Shown here: positions 35,201 through 42,521 of the stretch, piece after piece
Position numbering within the stretch: position 1 is the first letter of the stretch
Layout: every line of letters begins with the position of its first letter
Assembly: GCA_030372335.1 (NCBI GenBank)
Contig: JAUDCW010000005.1
Origin: JALCOL01 sp022649665
GTDB lineage: Bacteria; Bacillota; Bacilli; Lactobacillales; Enterococcaceae
Strand: one strand, 5' to 3'
Length of the DNA stretch: 64,000 nt
Made by a program: the position numbers and the translations under genes
The notes under the pieces: generated by a model
The model's database searches: none
What the model was told of the DNA's origin: nothing
What the model saw: the letters and a program-made list of their open reading frames with translations, nothing else

Positions 35201-35753
35201 GCCCTAACACATCCCCTGAGCGCATTTTTTCGGTTGCGAGCGCATCTTGATAAGATGCATAAAGGGTCGCGAGATCTTGTAATTTTTGTGCTAACTCGCC
35301 TGTTTCTTTTTCTGCGGCTGCCGATAATTCAGCAGCTGTCACATCATTTTGTGCACACTCGTCCAAGAGCTGTTCGACTTGTGTGACGAATCCCGCTTTC
35401 CCAGCTTGCCGGGCATAAACATGCAGCTCATCCTGCTGCGCGGATAAAATTTTGCGCAGCATCATTTTGTTGCCGATCTCGCTCAGCGCTTCTTTTTGGT
35501 AAGCGACGGTGTCTTTCAGCAAAAACCAGGCAAGGCGGGAAAAACTGAACACTTGGAAGCGGAAGCTGGCCGGTCCGCCAAAACGCTTCGCCAGATCATT
35601 TAACAGGGAAAGCTCCCGTTCGAATTTTAAATAGTTGGGTACCAAGCAGTAGACTTCGTGTTCCGGCGAGCGGCTCAGCCATTCTGCCGCGATGTCGATC
35701 AGCCGCTCCTGGTTTTTTTGAAAGCCGTTGCCGAAAATCAATGAATAGCTCAC
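32199..35753 (-). CDS. addB: ATP-dependent nuclease subunit AddB (RexB)
   Basis: Partner of AddA. 1184 residues with an N-terminal helicase-like fold (LIFGNGFQKNQERL; no classical Walker A Lys visible, as in Lactobacillales RexB) and a C-terminal RecB-type nuclease (around ATADYFSVVDYKSS). Cys residues near the end (CSHCDFRGVCQFD) and an earlier Cys (FYLCEYRYF) are positioned like the AddB 4Fe-4S cluster. GTG 35753 with GAGGGAG 6 nt upstream is preferred over the ATG at 35795. Confidence 0.94.
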   Translation of the reverse strand: MSYSLIFGNGFQKNQERLIDIAAEWLSRSPEHEVYCLVPNYLKFERELSLLNDLAKRFGGPASFRFQVFSFSRLAWFLLKDTVAYQKEALSEIGNKMMLRKILSAQQDELHVYARQAGKAGFVTQVEQLLDECAQNDVTAAELSAAAEKETGELAQKLQDLATLYASYQDALATEKMRSGDVLGLLSEKLASLDLSKVLFLALDFDVLNAAEINVFEAIIQANGSLAVSLLLDRAYIDHLPVAYDLYAESGKLFYQLYHLGKSAGRSVTLERLLDEKQQKYQQPASPFANLAEYWQTSLTAQPARQWPSAPLDQHLACWRAGDRYQEVLAAASEIRRLSVEEGVRFEDITLFIRDDATYLELIRQVFPKLGIAYSLTMPERMDRHPLSIWIQTLFDIDTYHFRYADMLQFLKTQLFWPEDALEARDPAAWRAHYLPQIDELENFVLAHGIEGSDWERDPADPHSIWQGFAPELIKKMSETEQKTLQQIQQFAALVRETVVPFFREIKKAQSGREAAETFYRFLLECRVEELLISWRDELIAAGELAQAKRQEQTWQTLLQILDEFVLVFGKEPFDFELFKEALTTGLEETTYLQIPQSIDQVQVLSLDVVRPQQNQYVFALGLNENTLPKKYENRTLLSDEERRRLAAIEVEFAYSSLATMNDEPFLAYRLLISAERQLYLSYAASVDDVPQKQSPFIARIQEAFHLPLAEKNALLACENDQATLARIASKRQLISDLVLVSRLEREGGRLNALWQEGRRYILADEKWRSFARHVFESEHYSNRPEAIAASQVAALYGDRLNVSVSQMENFYLCEYRYFLTYGLHLREREVFGITPLDMGNIFHAGMDGIVKLLLTQTDRLEALSEAEFSSLIDQALALLFDSAQLRFLDRNARMSYIRRKIREILLQTSNQLYQQSRWTANKPLATEIPFGFTTAADELKGLELTLAADHKLFVRGKIDRIDWLEAATADYFSVVDYKSSRHRFDLTDAFEGLSLQMLTYLQILLENQQHPLLKRSNKPFHAGGAYYLQLQNPFLSEKTIDPERKLLEKFKYDGITVAYPEFLAGLDESDDDRSLIYPIRKAKDGIKITNNSGLAPQELELLLANNRERFTAAGEEILAGKIQLNPVRRENGESACSHCDFRGVCQFDPWIKGNRYRRIKKLPPEEIFQLLGKSAEGASQNED

Positions 35754-35803
35754 GATAGACTCCCTCACTCTCTTTGTTTTAACAGTCGCAAACATACGTT
35801 CAC

Positions 35804-35809
35804 ATTATA
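35804..35809 (-). promoter_or_regulatory. Extended -10 promoter of addBA
   Basis: Minus-strand TGGTATAAT (TATAAT at 35809-35804), 50 bp before the addB GTG. The -35 position is poor, so this is an extended -10 promoter. It diverges from fumC. Confidence 0.6.
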
Positions 35810-35890
35810 CCATATCGATCGTCGATCTTTCTTGCTGAAAACGTTGAAAAAAATATGTTATCCTTAGTGAAAACACTAGGAGGCGCTATT

Positions 35891-37279
35891 ATGGAATACC
35901 GGATCGAAAGCGATTCTATCGGCGAAGTCAAAGTTCCGCGAAATGCTTTATGGGGAGCACAGACGGAAAGAAGCCGCCAAAATTTCACCGCTGGCGGTTT
36001 CATGCCGCTCGCGGTCATCCGCAGCCTGATCGAATTGAAACGAGCGGCCGCGTTTGCGAACACTGAACTAGCAAATCTTTCCACAGACCGCTCAGCGGCG
36101 ATCGTCCTGGCAGCAGATGAACTGCTTAATCTGCCCGACGTTGAGCTGCGGGAGCACTTCCCGCTGAAAGTTTATCAGACCGGCTCGGGAACACAAACGA
36201 ACATGAATGTGAATGAGGTGATCGCTCATTTAGGAAAGATGCGGACCGATACAGCCCTTTCACCGAACGACGACGTGAACCGCGCTCAAAGTTCCAACGA
36301 CTTTTTCCCCGCTGCGATGCATATCGCCGCAGGCCGGGCGGTTGCCGAGCTGAGCGCAGCTGTCGAAGAGCTGATCCACGCTCTGCGTGAAAAAGAAACA
36401 TACTACTGGAACACCCTGAAGCTCGGGCGGACGCACCTGCAGGACGCAACACCTTTGACATTCGGCCAAGAGATCAGCGGCTGGATCGCTGCACTGAAGC
36501 ACGACCTCCATCTGCTCCAAGAAGCCGCGCAGACGCTGCAGGAGCTGCCGGTCGGCGGAACGGCGGTCGGGACAGGCTTGAATGCTCCTGCTGGTTTTGC
36601 GGAAGCCGTTGTCGCACAGCTCAATCAGCAAAACGACCGACCTTTTACAGTAATGGAAAATAAATTTTTTGGTCTTGCCTCCCATGCTCCGTTGATCGCG
36701 ACCCATGGCATGATCAAAACTCTCGCGAGCGATCTTTACAAAATCGGCAGCGATTTGCGGTTTTTGGCGAGCGGTCCGCGCGGCGGCTATGGGGAGTTGA
36801 CGCTGCCGGCAAATGAACCAGGCTCATCGATCATGCCCGGCAAAGTCAATCCGACACAGATCGAAGCTTTGAATATGGCCTGTTTGAAGACGATCGGCAA
36901 CGATACAGCACTTGCGATCGCCAACTCGCAAGGCAATTTTGAATTGAATGTCGCCAAACCGCTGATCATCGATGCTTTTTTGGAGTCATGCGCGCTTTTG
37001 CGCGAAACGATCGGGCAACTCAGCAAAAAATCGATCGCCGGACTTGTGGCCGACAAAGAGAAAATGCTGGTGAAACTGGAAAATTCACTGATGGGCGTGA
37101 CTGCCCTTGTCCCGCATATCGGTTATGAAAAAGCCGCAAAGATCGCGCAGGATGCACTGAAGAATCAGCAAGATCTCAAAAGCGCCGCGCTCAAAAGCGG
37201 TCTGCTCAGTGAAAAGCAGTTCGATCAATGGGTCGATTATTTTCAAATGACGAATCTCGACCGTTCGCGTATCGAATAA
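35891..37279 (+). CDS. fumC: Class II fumarate hydratase
   Basis: Interconverts fumarate and malate. 462 residues, the family size. Signature motifs: QTGSGTQTNMNVNEV, QSSNDFFPAAMHIA and GSSIMPGKVNPTQIE (flexible signature loop with catalytic Ser). ATG 35891 with AGGAGG 7 nt upstream; the longer frame starts inside the leader. Stands alone between divergent addBA and a small unknown gene. Aspartase is the main alternative, but the NPTQ motif and length fit fumarase. Confidence 0.95.
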   Translation: MEYRIESDSIGEVKVPRNALWGAQTERSRQNFTAGGFMPLAVIRSLIELKRAAAFANTELANLSTDRSAAIVLAADELLNLPDVELREHFPLKVYQTGSGTQTNMNVNEVIAHLGKMRTDTALSPNDDVNRAQSSNDFFPAAMHIAAGRAVAELSAAVEELIHALREKETYYWNTLKLGRTHLQDATPLTFGQEISGWIAALKHDLHLLQEAAQTLQELPVGGTAVGTGLNAPAGFAEAVVAQLNQQNDRPFTVMENKFFGLASHAPLIATHGMIKTLASDLYKIGSDLRFLASGPRGGYGELTLPANEPGSSIMPGKVNPTQIEALNMACLKTIGNDTALAIANSQGNFELNVAKPLIIDAFLESCALLRETIGQLSKKSIAGLVADKEKMLVKLENSLMGVTALVPHIGYEKAAKIAQDALKNQQDLKSAALKSGLLSEKQFDQWVDYFQMTNLDRSRIE

Positions 37280-37326
37280 TCAACGTTTTCGGATAGCTCA
37301 TCCAAGCTTATTTGTCCGAGATGCAT

Positions 37327-37332
37327 TATAAT
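37327..37332 (+). promoter_or_regulatory. -10 element upstream of small acidic protein gene
   Basis: Consensus TATAAT 30 bp before ATG 37363. The -35 position has only AAGCTT, so strength is uncertain. No terminator is visible between fumC and this site. Confidence 0.4.
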
Positions 37333-37362
37333 AAGATTATCAAAGTAAGGAAGGGATCCCTC

Positions 37363-37638
37363 ATGAAAAGTTTATCTGAAAAGTATATTGAAGATTATTT
37401 AACATCGAAAATCGTCGGAATCACCGTGATCGATGTGGATATCGACTTTCCGCAATACGAAAATGCGTTCCACGTTGAAGGTGAAAAGGATTATTATCTT
37501 TTTGAAAACAACGACAATCATTTCATTTTTACGGACGGCAAATTCAACGAAAAATATCGCGAAGAAGAAAATGATTTGGACCGTTTCTTCCAAAAAGTCG
37601 TCGCAACGATCACCCAAGAAGAAGATACGCCTGCTTGA
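37363..37638 (+). CDS. Small acidic protein of unknown function
   Basis: 91 residues, strongly acidic, not recognised, no membrane segment or Cys. Start ATG 37363 (MKSLSEKYIEDYL) behind AAGGAAGGG; the longer frame begins before the -10. Alternating polar/hydrophobic pattern (GITVIDVDIDFPQYENAFHV; DYYLFENNDNHFIFTDG) suggests a small alpha/beta fold. Followed by a strong terminator shared with convergent lepB. Confidence 0.8.
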   Translation: MKSLSEKYIEDYLTSKIVGITVIDVDIDFPQYENAFHVEGEKDYYLFENNDNHFIFTDGKFNEKYREEENDLDRFFQKVVATITQEEDTPA

Positions 37639-37649
37639 TCCAGACAATT

Positions 37650-37690
37650 AAAAAGACTGAAACCTCATAAAAAAGGTTTCAGTCTTTTTT
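37650..37690. terminator. Bidirectional terminator between the small acidic gene and lepB
   Basis: A 15-bp stem (AAAAGACTGAAACCT/AGGTTTCAGTCTTTT) with a 7-nt A-rich loop, flanked by A and T runs; serves both convergent genes. Confidence 0.9.
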
Positions 37691-37704
37691 GATTAAATAA
37701 ATGA

Positions 37705-38247
37705 TCACGGGGTCCCGATCCGTTCAAGCGGCCAGAAGGCAAATTTGACATTTCCAGAGACCGCGGCCTCATCGATAAAACCGAAAAGCCGGCTGTCTTT
37801 TGAGATCCGGCGGTTGTCCCCTAATACAAAAATTTTTCCAGGCGGCACGCGCGCAGTGCCGAACAGCGTCTCCAGCGAAAAATCTTCAGTAAACGGCAAG
37901 TCTTCGTCGTGATAAGTATTTTTATATTTTTCCAAATACGGTTCGCGGGCCGCTTTGCCGTTCACATACAGCTGGTCGCCCTTGTAAACGATCGTATCTC
38001 CCGGCAGACCGATCACCCGTTTGACATAATTCGTCCGGATCTGATCGGGCGCGGCGAATGTCACGATATCGAAACGCTCGATAGGCTGTTTTTTCAAGGC
38101 GATCACCCGCTCGTTCGGGACTAAGGTCGGGTCCATGCTGTGCCCTTTGATGATGACCGGCATAAACACGTAAAGTCGCAGCAAGATCAATACGCTGCTG
38201 AAGACGACTGTCAAGATCAGGAGCTGAATAAAATCTTTCATTTTCAT
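37705..38247 (-). CDS. lepB: Type I signal peptidase
   Basis: Cleaves signal peptides of secreted proteins. 180 residues, single N-terminal membrane segment (about 6-29). The catalytic dyad is visible: Ser37 in KGHSMDPTL and Lys76 in YVKRVIGLPGD; GDNR follows near residue 142. ATG 38247 with GGAG 9 nt upstream. Lies 27 bp downstream of the zinc-ribbon-like gene and probably shares its promoter. Confidence 0.96.
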   Translation of the reverse strand: MKMKDFIQLLILTVVFSSVLILLRLYVFMPVIIKGHSMDPTLVPNERVIALKKQPIERFDIVTFAAPDQIRTNYVKRVIGLPGDTIVYKGDQLYVNGKAAREPYLEKYKNTYHDEDLPFTEDFSLETLFGTARVPPGKIFVLGDNRRISKDSRLFGFIDEAAVSGNVKFAFWPLERIGTP

Positions 38248-38274
38248 GATACAGATCTCCGTTTCAGCGCAAAA

Positions 38275-38493
38275 TCAATCGTTCTCATTTTCATCGATCA
38301 TCGGTCCGATATATTTATCATGACAGATCGGACAAACATGCCCGGCCGAAACCAGATCGAATTTAGTTTTGTGCCCCTTCAAGCAATAAACGACTAAATT
38401 ATCTTTTGCATCCTTTTCCGTTTCGACCCAGACGATCTCAGGCGCGAACTCATCGGAATAGGGCGGTTTGTAGTGAAAGCCGTGTTTTTCCAT
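38275..38493 (-). CDS. Small zinc-ribbon-like protein
   Basis: 72 residues, not recognised. It holds a likely zinc site (VYCLKGHKTKF, then GHVCPICH) and an acidic C-terminus. ATG 38493 with AGAAGG 7 nt upstream. Upstream of lepB with 27 bp between; no evidence for a link in function. Confidence 0.72.
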   Translation of the reverse strand: MEKHGFHYKPPYSDEFAPEIVWVETEKDAKDNLVVYCLKGHKTKFDLVSAGHVCPICHDKYIGPMIDENEND

Positions 38494-38531
38494 TTTTTCA
38501 CCTTCTTTATTCATCTTTCCAGCTAAATTGT

Positions 38532-38583
38532 ATTATAGCAAAAAAAGCGAAATAGTACGCGAAAATGTTTTTTTCGCTATAAT
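38532..38583. promoter_or_regulatory. Divergent promoter region with inverted repeat
   Basis: Two extended -10 elements point away from each other: minus-strand TGCTATAAT (TATAAT 38537-38532) for the zinc-ribbon-lepB pair, and plus-strand CGCTATAAT (TATAAT 38578-38583) for the nitroreductase. Between them an inverted repeat GCGAAAA-N5-TTTTCGC (38559-38577) abuts the nitroreductase -10; it is a candidate operator. Confidence 0.6.
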
Positions 38584-38631
38584 AAGGTACAGGATAAAAT
38601 CACTCCTGATCATTGAAAGGTGGTAAAAAAT

Positions 38632-39228
38632 ATGAATGAATTTATTGAAGCTTTGAAAAAACGCCGCTCGATCTACATGCTCGGCCGTAATGTCAAAATG
38701 CCGCAAGACGAGATCGAAGAGTTGGTCAAAGAGGTCGTTGAGCTGAGTCCGACTGCGTTCAATTCGCAATCCCAGCGGGTCGTGATCCTTTTTGACAAGG
38801 CACACGAAAAAGTATGGGACTTCACTGAAGCGGAGTTGAAAAAAGTGACGCCGGCTGATCGTTTTCCGACGACCCAAGCCAAAATCAAAGGCTTCCGCGA
38901 CGCATATGGCACGATCTTGTTTTTCGAGGATCAGGAGACCGTGAAAGCACTGCAAAAGAAATTCCCGACTTATGCGGACAACTTCCCGATCTGGTCGGAG
39001 CAAGCATCGGGTCTGACGACCAGCAATGTTTGGACCGCCCTTGCGACGGCCGGGATCGGTGCCAATATCCAGCACTATAATCCATTGATCGACGAAGATG
39101 TCGCAGCTGAATGGAAATTGCCGGCCAACTGGAAATTACGCTCGCAAATGGTCTTCGGCTCGACTGAAGCTGAAGCGCAGCCGAAAGAGTTCATGGACCG
39201 CGGCAGCCGCTTCAAAACGTTTCACTGA
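38632..39228 (+). CDS. Nitroreductase family protein
   Basis: FMN-dependent NAD(P)H oxidoreductase fold, 198 residues. N-terminal FMN-binding residues KKRRSIYMLGRN, the LSPTAFNSQSQRVVILF block and C-terminal MVFGSTEAEAQPKEF resemble the HBN1-like group of nitroreductases from lactic acid bacteria. ATG 38632 behind GAAAGGTGG. Natural substrate unknown. Monocistronic, with its own promoter and terminator. Confidence 0.93.
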   Translation: MNEFIEALKKRRSIYMLGRNVKMPQDEIEELVKEVVELSPTAFNSQSQRVVILFDKAHEKVWDFTEAELKKVTPADRFPTTQAKIKGFRDAYGTILFFEDQETVKALQKKFPTYADNFPIWSEQASGLTTSNVWTALATAGIGANIQHYNPLIDEDVAAEWKLPANWKLRSQMVFGSTEAEAQPKEFMDRGSRFKTFH

Positions 39229-39240
39229 TCACTGGCAGAT

Positions 39241-39279
39241 AGCAAAAAGACCGCGGAAAATTCCGCGGTCTTTTTGCTA
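39241..39279. terminator. Bidirectional terminator after the nitroreductase gene
   Basis: Perfect long inverted repeat (AGCAAAAAGACCGCGGAA and its complement) with T-runs on both strands, between the nitroreductase and the convergent DUF2187-like gene. Confidence 0.93.
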
Positions 39280-39291
39280 TCGTCGCACACC

Positions 39292-39519
39292 TTATGTAGG
39301 ATGAACTTTTTCCGTGGGGCCTTCCAGAATGTCATCATACCGTGCAACGACCTTCGCTTCTTTTTCGATTACTTTGAACGCGTCTTCACAGCAGCTTTCT
39401 TTGACATACATCACAACACAGTTTTCCAACTTGCTGATGACCTCGCCCACGATCGTATTTTTCAAGCCGACAGGTTTGCAGCGATAGTCTTGCCCGATCT
39501 GGATGATCTCGTTATTCAT
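39292..39519 (-). CDS. DUF2187-like small protein
   Basis: 75 residues (MNNEIIQIGQDYRCKPVG...), predicted small beta-barrel. The pattern GLKNTIVGEVISKLENCVVMYV resembles DUF2187/YkvS proteins (a GxVxxxxxxxVxV core); function unknown. Start M at 39519, behind a G-rich site; an ATG two codons earlier is too close to the site. A promoter with a perfect 17-bp inverted repeat lies upstream. Confidence 0.68.
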   Translation of the reverse strand: MNNEIIQIGQDYRCKPVGLKNTIVGEVISKLENCVVMYVKESCCEDAFKVIEKEAKVVARYDDILEGPTEKVHPT

Positions 39520-39545
39520 CTCCATTCCCCCTTTATTATGACTTT

Positions 39546-39599
39546 ATTATATTTATATAACACTTATAATGAAAGTGATACGCTTTCATTATAAGTGTT
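39546..39599 (-). promoter_or_regulatory. Promoter with perfect 17-bp inverted repeat
   Basis: On the minus strand, TTTCAT (39574-39569) and TATAAT (39551-39546) are 17 bp apart. The -35 lies inside one arm of a perfect inverted repeat (AACACTTATAATGAAAG, 7-nt spacer, complement; 39559-39599). There is no U-run, so it is not a terminator for a known transcript; operator is the best reading. The remaining ~80 bp toward rnhA is AT-rich without other recognisable signals. Confidence 0.65.
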
Positions 39600-39679
39600 T
39601 TCTCATAATCCGTTGCACTTTTGCGTGCATATACATAACAAATGATCGATTATTGAATAACTATGAAGTTCCTTAGTGC

Positions 39680-39715
39680 AAAAAAAGGAAAGCCGCAAAA
39701 AACGGCTTTCCTTTC
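39680..39715 (-). terminator. rnhA operon terminator
   Basis: Minus-strand stem GGAAAGCCG/CGGCTTTCC around a T-rich loop, followed by seven T residues. It sits at the end of rnhA. Confidence 0.85.
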
Positions 39716-40382
39716 ATTTCATTTGATCCATCGTTTCGTTCAGCAAGTGATCGACGAATTCATTTCCCTCTTCTTGATTATGGCCCTTTGTCCAAATCAG
39801 TTCGAGCTTTGGAAAATAATCGAGCGCCTGCAAGATCGCCCGCCACAATTCCTGATTTTTGACCGGGGCCCCGTCGCTTTTGCGCCAGCCATTGTCTGCC
39901 CAGCCTTTCAGCCAGCCCTTTTGGATGCTGTCGAGCAGATAGCGCGAATCGCTGATGACCTGGATCCTTTGTTCATTCAGTTTCAATTTGTAAAGCTGCC
40001 GCAATGCTTCCAAAAATGCAGTCATTTCCATTTGGTTATTCGTTGCACCGTATTGCCCGGCTGTTCCTTGATAAGTTTTCGCGCCTGCTTGGATCCGGTA
40101 TGCCCAGGCGGCTTTATCAGTCGTTTGGACATTTCCGCCTTTGACGTTTCCGGTGTTGCGCGAGCCGCCGTCCGTATAAACGATGATCGCTGCCTTCTGG
40201 CGAGGGGCAGTTTTCACTGTTTTGGCCGCCGGATTGCCGGCTAAAAATGCTTCGGCACTTGCCCGGTCACTGAACCCTTTATAGACAGCACCGGAAAAGC
40301 CGGCGACTTGGGGCTTGGCTGTCTCCCAAGAAGTGTAGATCCCGGGCTTTCTCCCGCGTTTGATCGCATAAAATTTTTCCAA
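39714..40382 (-). CDS. rnhA: Ribonuclease HI with N-terminal hybrid-binding domain
   Basis: Degrades RNA in RNA-DNA hybrids. 222 residues: N-terminal caulimovirus-type hybrid-binding domain (MEKFYAIKRGRKPGIYTSW; FSDRASAEAFL), a linker, then the RNase H core with IVYTDGGSRNTG (Asp), NQMEMTAFLEAL (Glu), VISDSRYLLDSI (Asp) and EGNEFVDHL (Asp). TTG start at 40382 with AAGGGG 8 nt upstream. Last gene of a three-gene operon with two membrane-anchored unknowns. Confidence 0.95.
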   Translation of the reverse strand: MEKFYAIKRGRKPGIYTSWETAKPQVAGFSGAVYKGFSDRASAEAFLAGNPAAKTVKTAPRQKAAIIVYTDGGSRNTGNVKGGNVQTTDKAAWAYRIQAGAKTYQGTAGQYGATNNQMEMTAFLEALRQLYKLKLNEQRIQVISDSRYLLDSIQKGWLKGWADNGWRKSDGAPVKNQELWRAILQALDYFPKLELIWTKGHNQEEGNEFVDHLLNETMDQMK

Positions 40383-40394
40383 TTCTCTTTCCCC

Positions 40395-41438
40395 TTACTG
40401 ATGATCAGAATTTGTACTTTCAGAAGAAGCACTGGAACTTGTCGTAGTGCTCGTGCTGGTCGAAGAATGTGTCGTAGTGCTCGAGGAGTTTTCCTGCGAG
40501 CGTTTTTCCGCGCTTTCACTGGAACGTTTTGCTTCATCCGCTTTTTCTTTTGCTTCACGCGCGCGCTTTTCTGCCTCTTTCTTTTCTTCATATGCCCGCA
40601 GTTCTTTTTCAGCTTGCTCGCGTGCTTTTGTTTCTTTTTCGATTTTTTCATTCAACTCTGTCGTTTCCTTTGCGACTTTGGCGGTAAATTCTTCATCCTG
40701 TTTTTTGGCTTGCTGCCCCAAATAATTCTCGACTTCGCTCAAGTCTCCGAGCAGTTTGTTTTTGACCGCTGCATTTTTGACAAGCAGCACCTTTCCTTTC
40801 GCGGTCGTATAGGCATCGAGTGTGACTGCTGTGCGAACTTTATTGTTCTCAAACAAAGCTGCGGTCGTATTGACAGCATCTGTCTTCAATGCCTGCTGAG
40901 CGATCGCGACCGATAGCAGAGCCGCCAGGTCGCTTCCCCACGCGGTATTTTCATAGTGATTCGTCTCAAGGCTCTCCCGAAATCCTTTGATTTCTTCTGC
41001 AGAAGATTTCTCTTTCAATACCGGAGCAGGATCTAGTACCGCACCGTCGAGCGCTTTACTTTCAAACAAACCGTTGATCTCCTGTTGAAGTGCGTAGTCA
41101 TCTAGTACTTGGTTGATTGCCGTCTTGACGGTTTGAAAGGGTTGTTCATTTTTACTTTTCAGCGTTTTTTTCAGCGCGGTGATGTCCTTCCGTTCAATAT
41201 CCGCTTTGAAGTATTTTCCTTTTGGATCGACGTAAAGCTGTTTGACCTCTTTTGACATGCTGGCAGCTTGGCTTTGCCAATTTTTTTCTTGATGCGCGCG
41301 GAAGGCTTCCCAGCCGCGCGGGATAAGAAAGATCATCAGTCCCGCGAACAATACCAGCAATATCCCGATCCGCAAATTTTTTTTGAACCGCTGTCTTTTT
41401 CCGCTGCGCGGGTGATCTGGCAGATTTTTATTCGACAT
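40395..41438 (-). CDS. Membrane-anchored coiled-coil protein with Ser/Thr-rich tail
   Basis: 347 residues, not recognised. Basic cytoplasmic N-terminus, one membrane segment (about 23-41, IGILLVLFAGLMIFLIP), an extracellular helical region, a long charged coiled coil (about 240-310, Lys/Glu/Arg repeats such as EKETKAREQAEKE) and a ~40-residue Ser/Thr tail. AGGAGG precedes ATG 41438, which overlaps the previous gene by 11 bp. The topology suggests a cell-wall-space structural or adaptor protein; this is inference. Confidence 0.8.
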   Translation of the reverse strand: MSNKNLPDHPRSGKRQRFKKNLRIGILLVLFAGLMIFLIPRGWEAFRAHQEKNWQSQAASMSKEVKQLYVDPKGKYFKADIERKDITALKKTLKSKNEQPFQTVKTAINQVLDDYALQQEINGLFESKALDGAVLDPAPVLKEKSSAEEIKGFRESLETNHYENTAWGSDLAALLSVAIAQQALKTDAVNTTAALFENNKVRTAVTLDAYTTAKGKVLLVKNAAVKNKLLGDLSEVENYLGQQAKKQDEEFTAKVAKETTELNEKIEKETKAREQAEKELRAYEEKKEAEKRAREAKEKADEAKRSSESAEKRSQENSSSTTTHSSTSTSTTTSSSASSESTNSDHQ

Positions 41439-42381
41439 GTTCGATCCTCCTGTCTAAACGATCAAAAGTGAGCTGGAAAACCCGCGGATCTTTTCCGCGC
41501 TGCGGAATGCTGACCTGATACATGGTCCGCCCCTCTTTCGGCGTATTGATCAGCTCAAAGCCCGTGATCGTCCAATACTTCAGCTCCCCTTCACTCGCCA
41601 TGAATAACGGGTAAAAAGTATCGGCACTCAACACTTCGGGAAGTGAAAAATGTTTTTTTAATGATTGTAAGCCTTCTTTTTTCGACTGTTTGCTCAAGTC
41701 ATCATACAGTTCGCCCGCCGTAAAATCACGTTTCCATTCATTCAGCTCGCTGACGAAATCGGCATGCTGATCCAAAAAAGGATCATCAGGGCTAAGGGCG
41801 GCAGTTGTATATTCTTGATGCGCCGCCGCCCCCGCTGTCAGCGAACTCCAGCGTTCGCCGTCATGAGTCAATTTTACTGGAAAGACGAAATATTCATTGG
41901 AGCCGTCACGAAAAAGCCATTCCTGCCGCAAAATTTCAACAGTTTTCCCATCGATCAGCTCCTCGCCGCAGCCGATCAGGCGGATCCCTAAAAATTGCGG
42001 CGCTTCAGCTTGGGAAGCTTCCATTAAATTACGAACCAGCGGCCGCCAATCAAATCCGATCGGCACTGCATAGACTTGCGCGAAGCCATTTTTCAATTCA
42101 GCCTCTTTCACGATCTCATCGAGCGAAAGACTCTTCAAACTTTGAAAGAGCGCCTCGGTGTCTTGCGCGGCTTTCGTTAACAGCACATCGTCATCTTTTG
42201 GCAGTGTCAGTGCGGCCGGCTGTTTCAGCTCGGGGACCTTTTTCACCTTTTCGGGCGGTACGATCGTTTCAAAGGGAATTTTGACTTGCGGAAAATGTTC
42301 TGTTAAAAGCATGATGCCGCCAAGCAGCATCATTCCCAGAAAAGCGCCCCAAAACAGGAGCCACTTGTATTTTGTCTTCAT
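41428..42381 (-). CDS. Membrane-anchored extracytoplasmic protein of unknown function
   Basis: 317 residues, not recognised. Single N-terminal membrane segment (about 7-27, WLLFWGAFLGMMLLGGIMLL) without a lipobox, the rest predicted outside the cell. The C-terminal region is beta-rich (LKYWTITGFELINTPKEG; RTMYQVSIPQRGKDPRVF). First gene of the operon with the coiled-coil protein and rnhA, and divergent from a class A PBP, so a cell-envelope role is plausible but unproven. Confidence 0.78.
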   Translation of the reverse strand: MKTKYKWLLFWGAFLGMMLLGGIMLLTEHFPQVKIPFETIVPPEKVKKVPELKQPAALTLPKDDDVLLTKAAQDTEALFQSLKSLSLDEIVKEAELKNGFAQVYAVPIGFDWRPLVRNLMEASQAEAPQFLGIRLIGCGEELIDGKTVEILRQEWLFRDGSNEYFVFPVKLTHDGERWSSLTAGAAAHQEYTTAALSPDDPFLDQHADFVSELNEWKRDFTAGELYDDLSKQSKKEGLQSLKKHFSLPEVLSADTFYPLFMASEGELKYWTITGFELINTPKEGRTMYQVSIPQRGKDPRVFQLTFDRLDRRIEHVE

Positions 42382-42427
42382 GTTTGCACGTATCCTTCTT
42401 CTTCATATTGCGGTGCGTCTGTTCTCC

Positions 42428-42456
42428 ATTATAAGGAATCAAGCGATCGTTGTAAA
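42428..42456 (-). promoter_or_regulatory. Promoter of the two membrane proteins and rnhA
   Basis: On the minus strand, TTTACA (42456-42451) and TATAAT (42433-42428) are 17 bp apart, 46 bp before the 317-residue gene. Confidence 0.75.
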
Positions 42457-42521
42457 ACGCCCGCCGCCACTTTCTTTCATTCAGATAAAATGATAAACTT
42501 TTTGAAGAAGGAGGAGGCCTC

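Noticed and set aside
39571..39590. Possible CcpA (cre) site, TGAAAGCG on the minus strand
   Set aside because: Only the first half matches the consensus; the second half (TATCAC) does not. The stretch is better explained as the loop side of the 17-bp inverted repeat.
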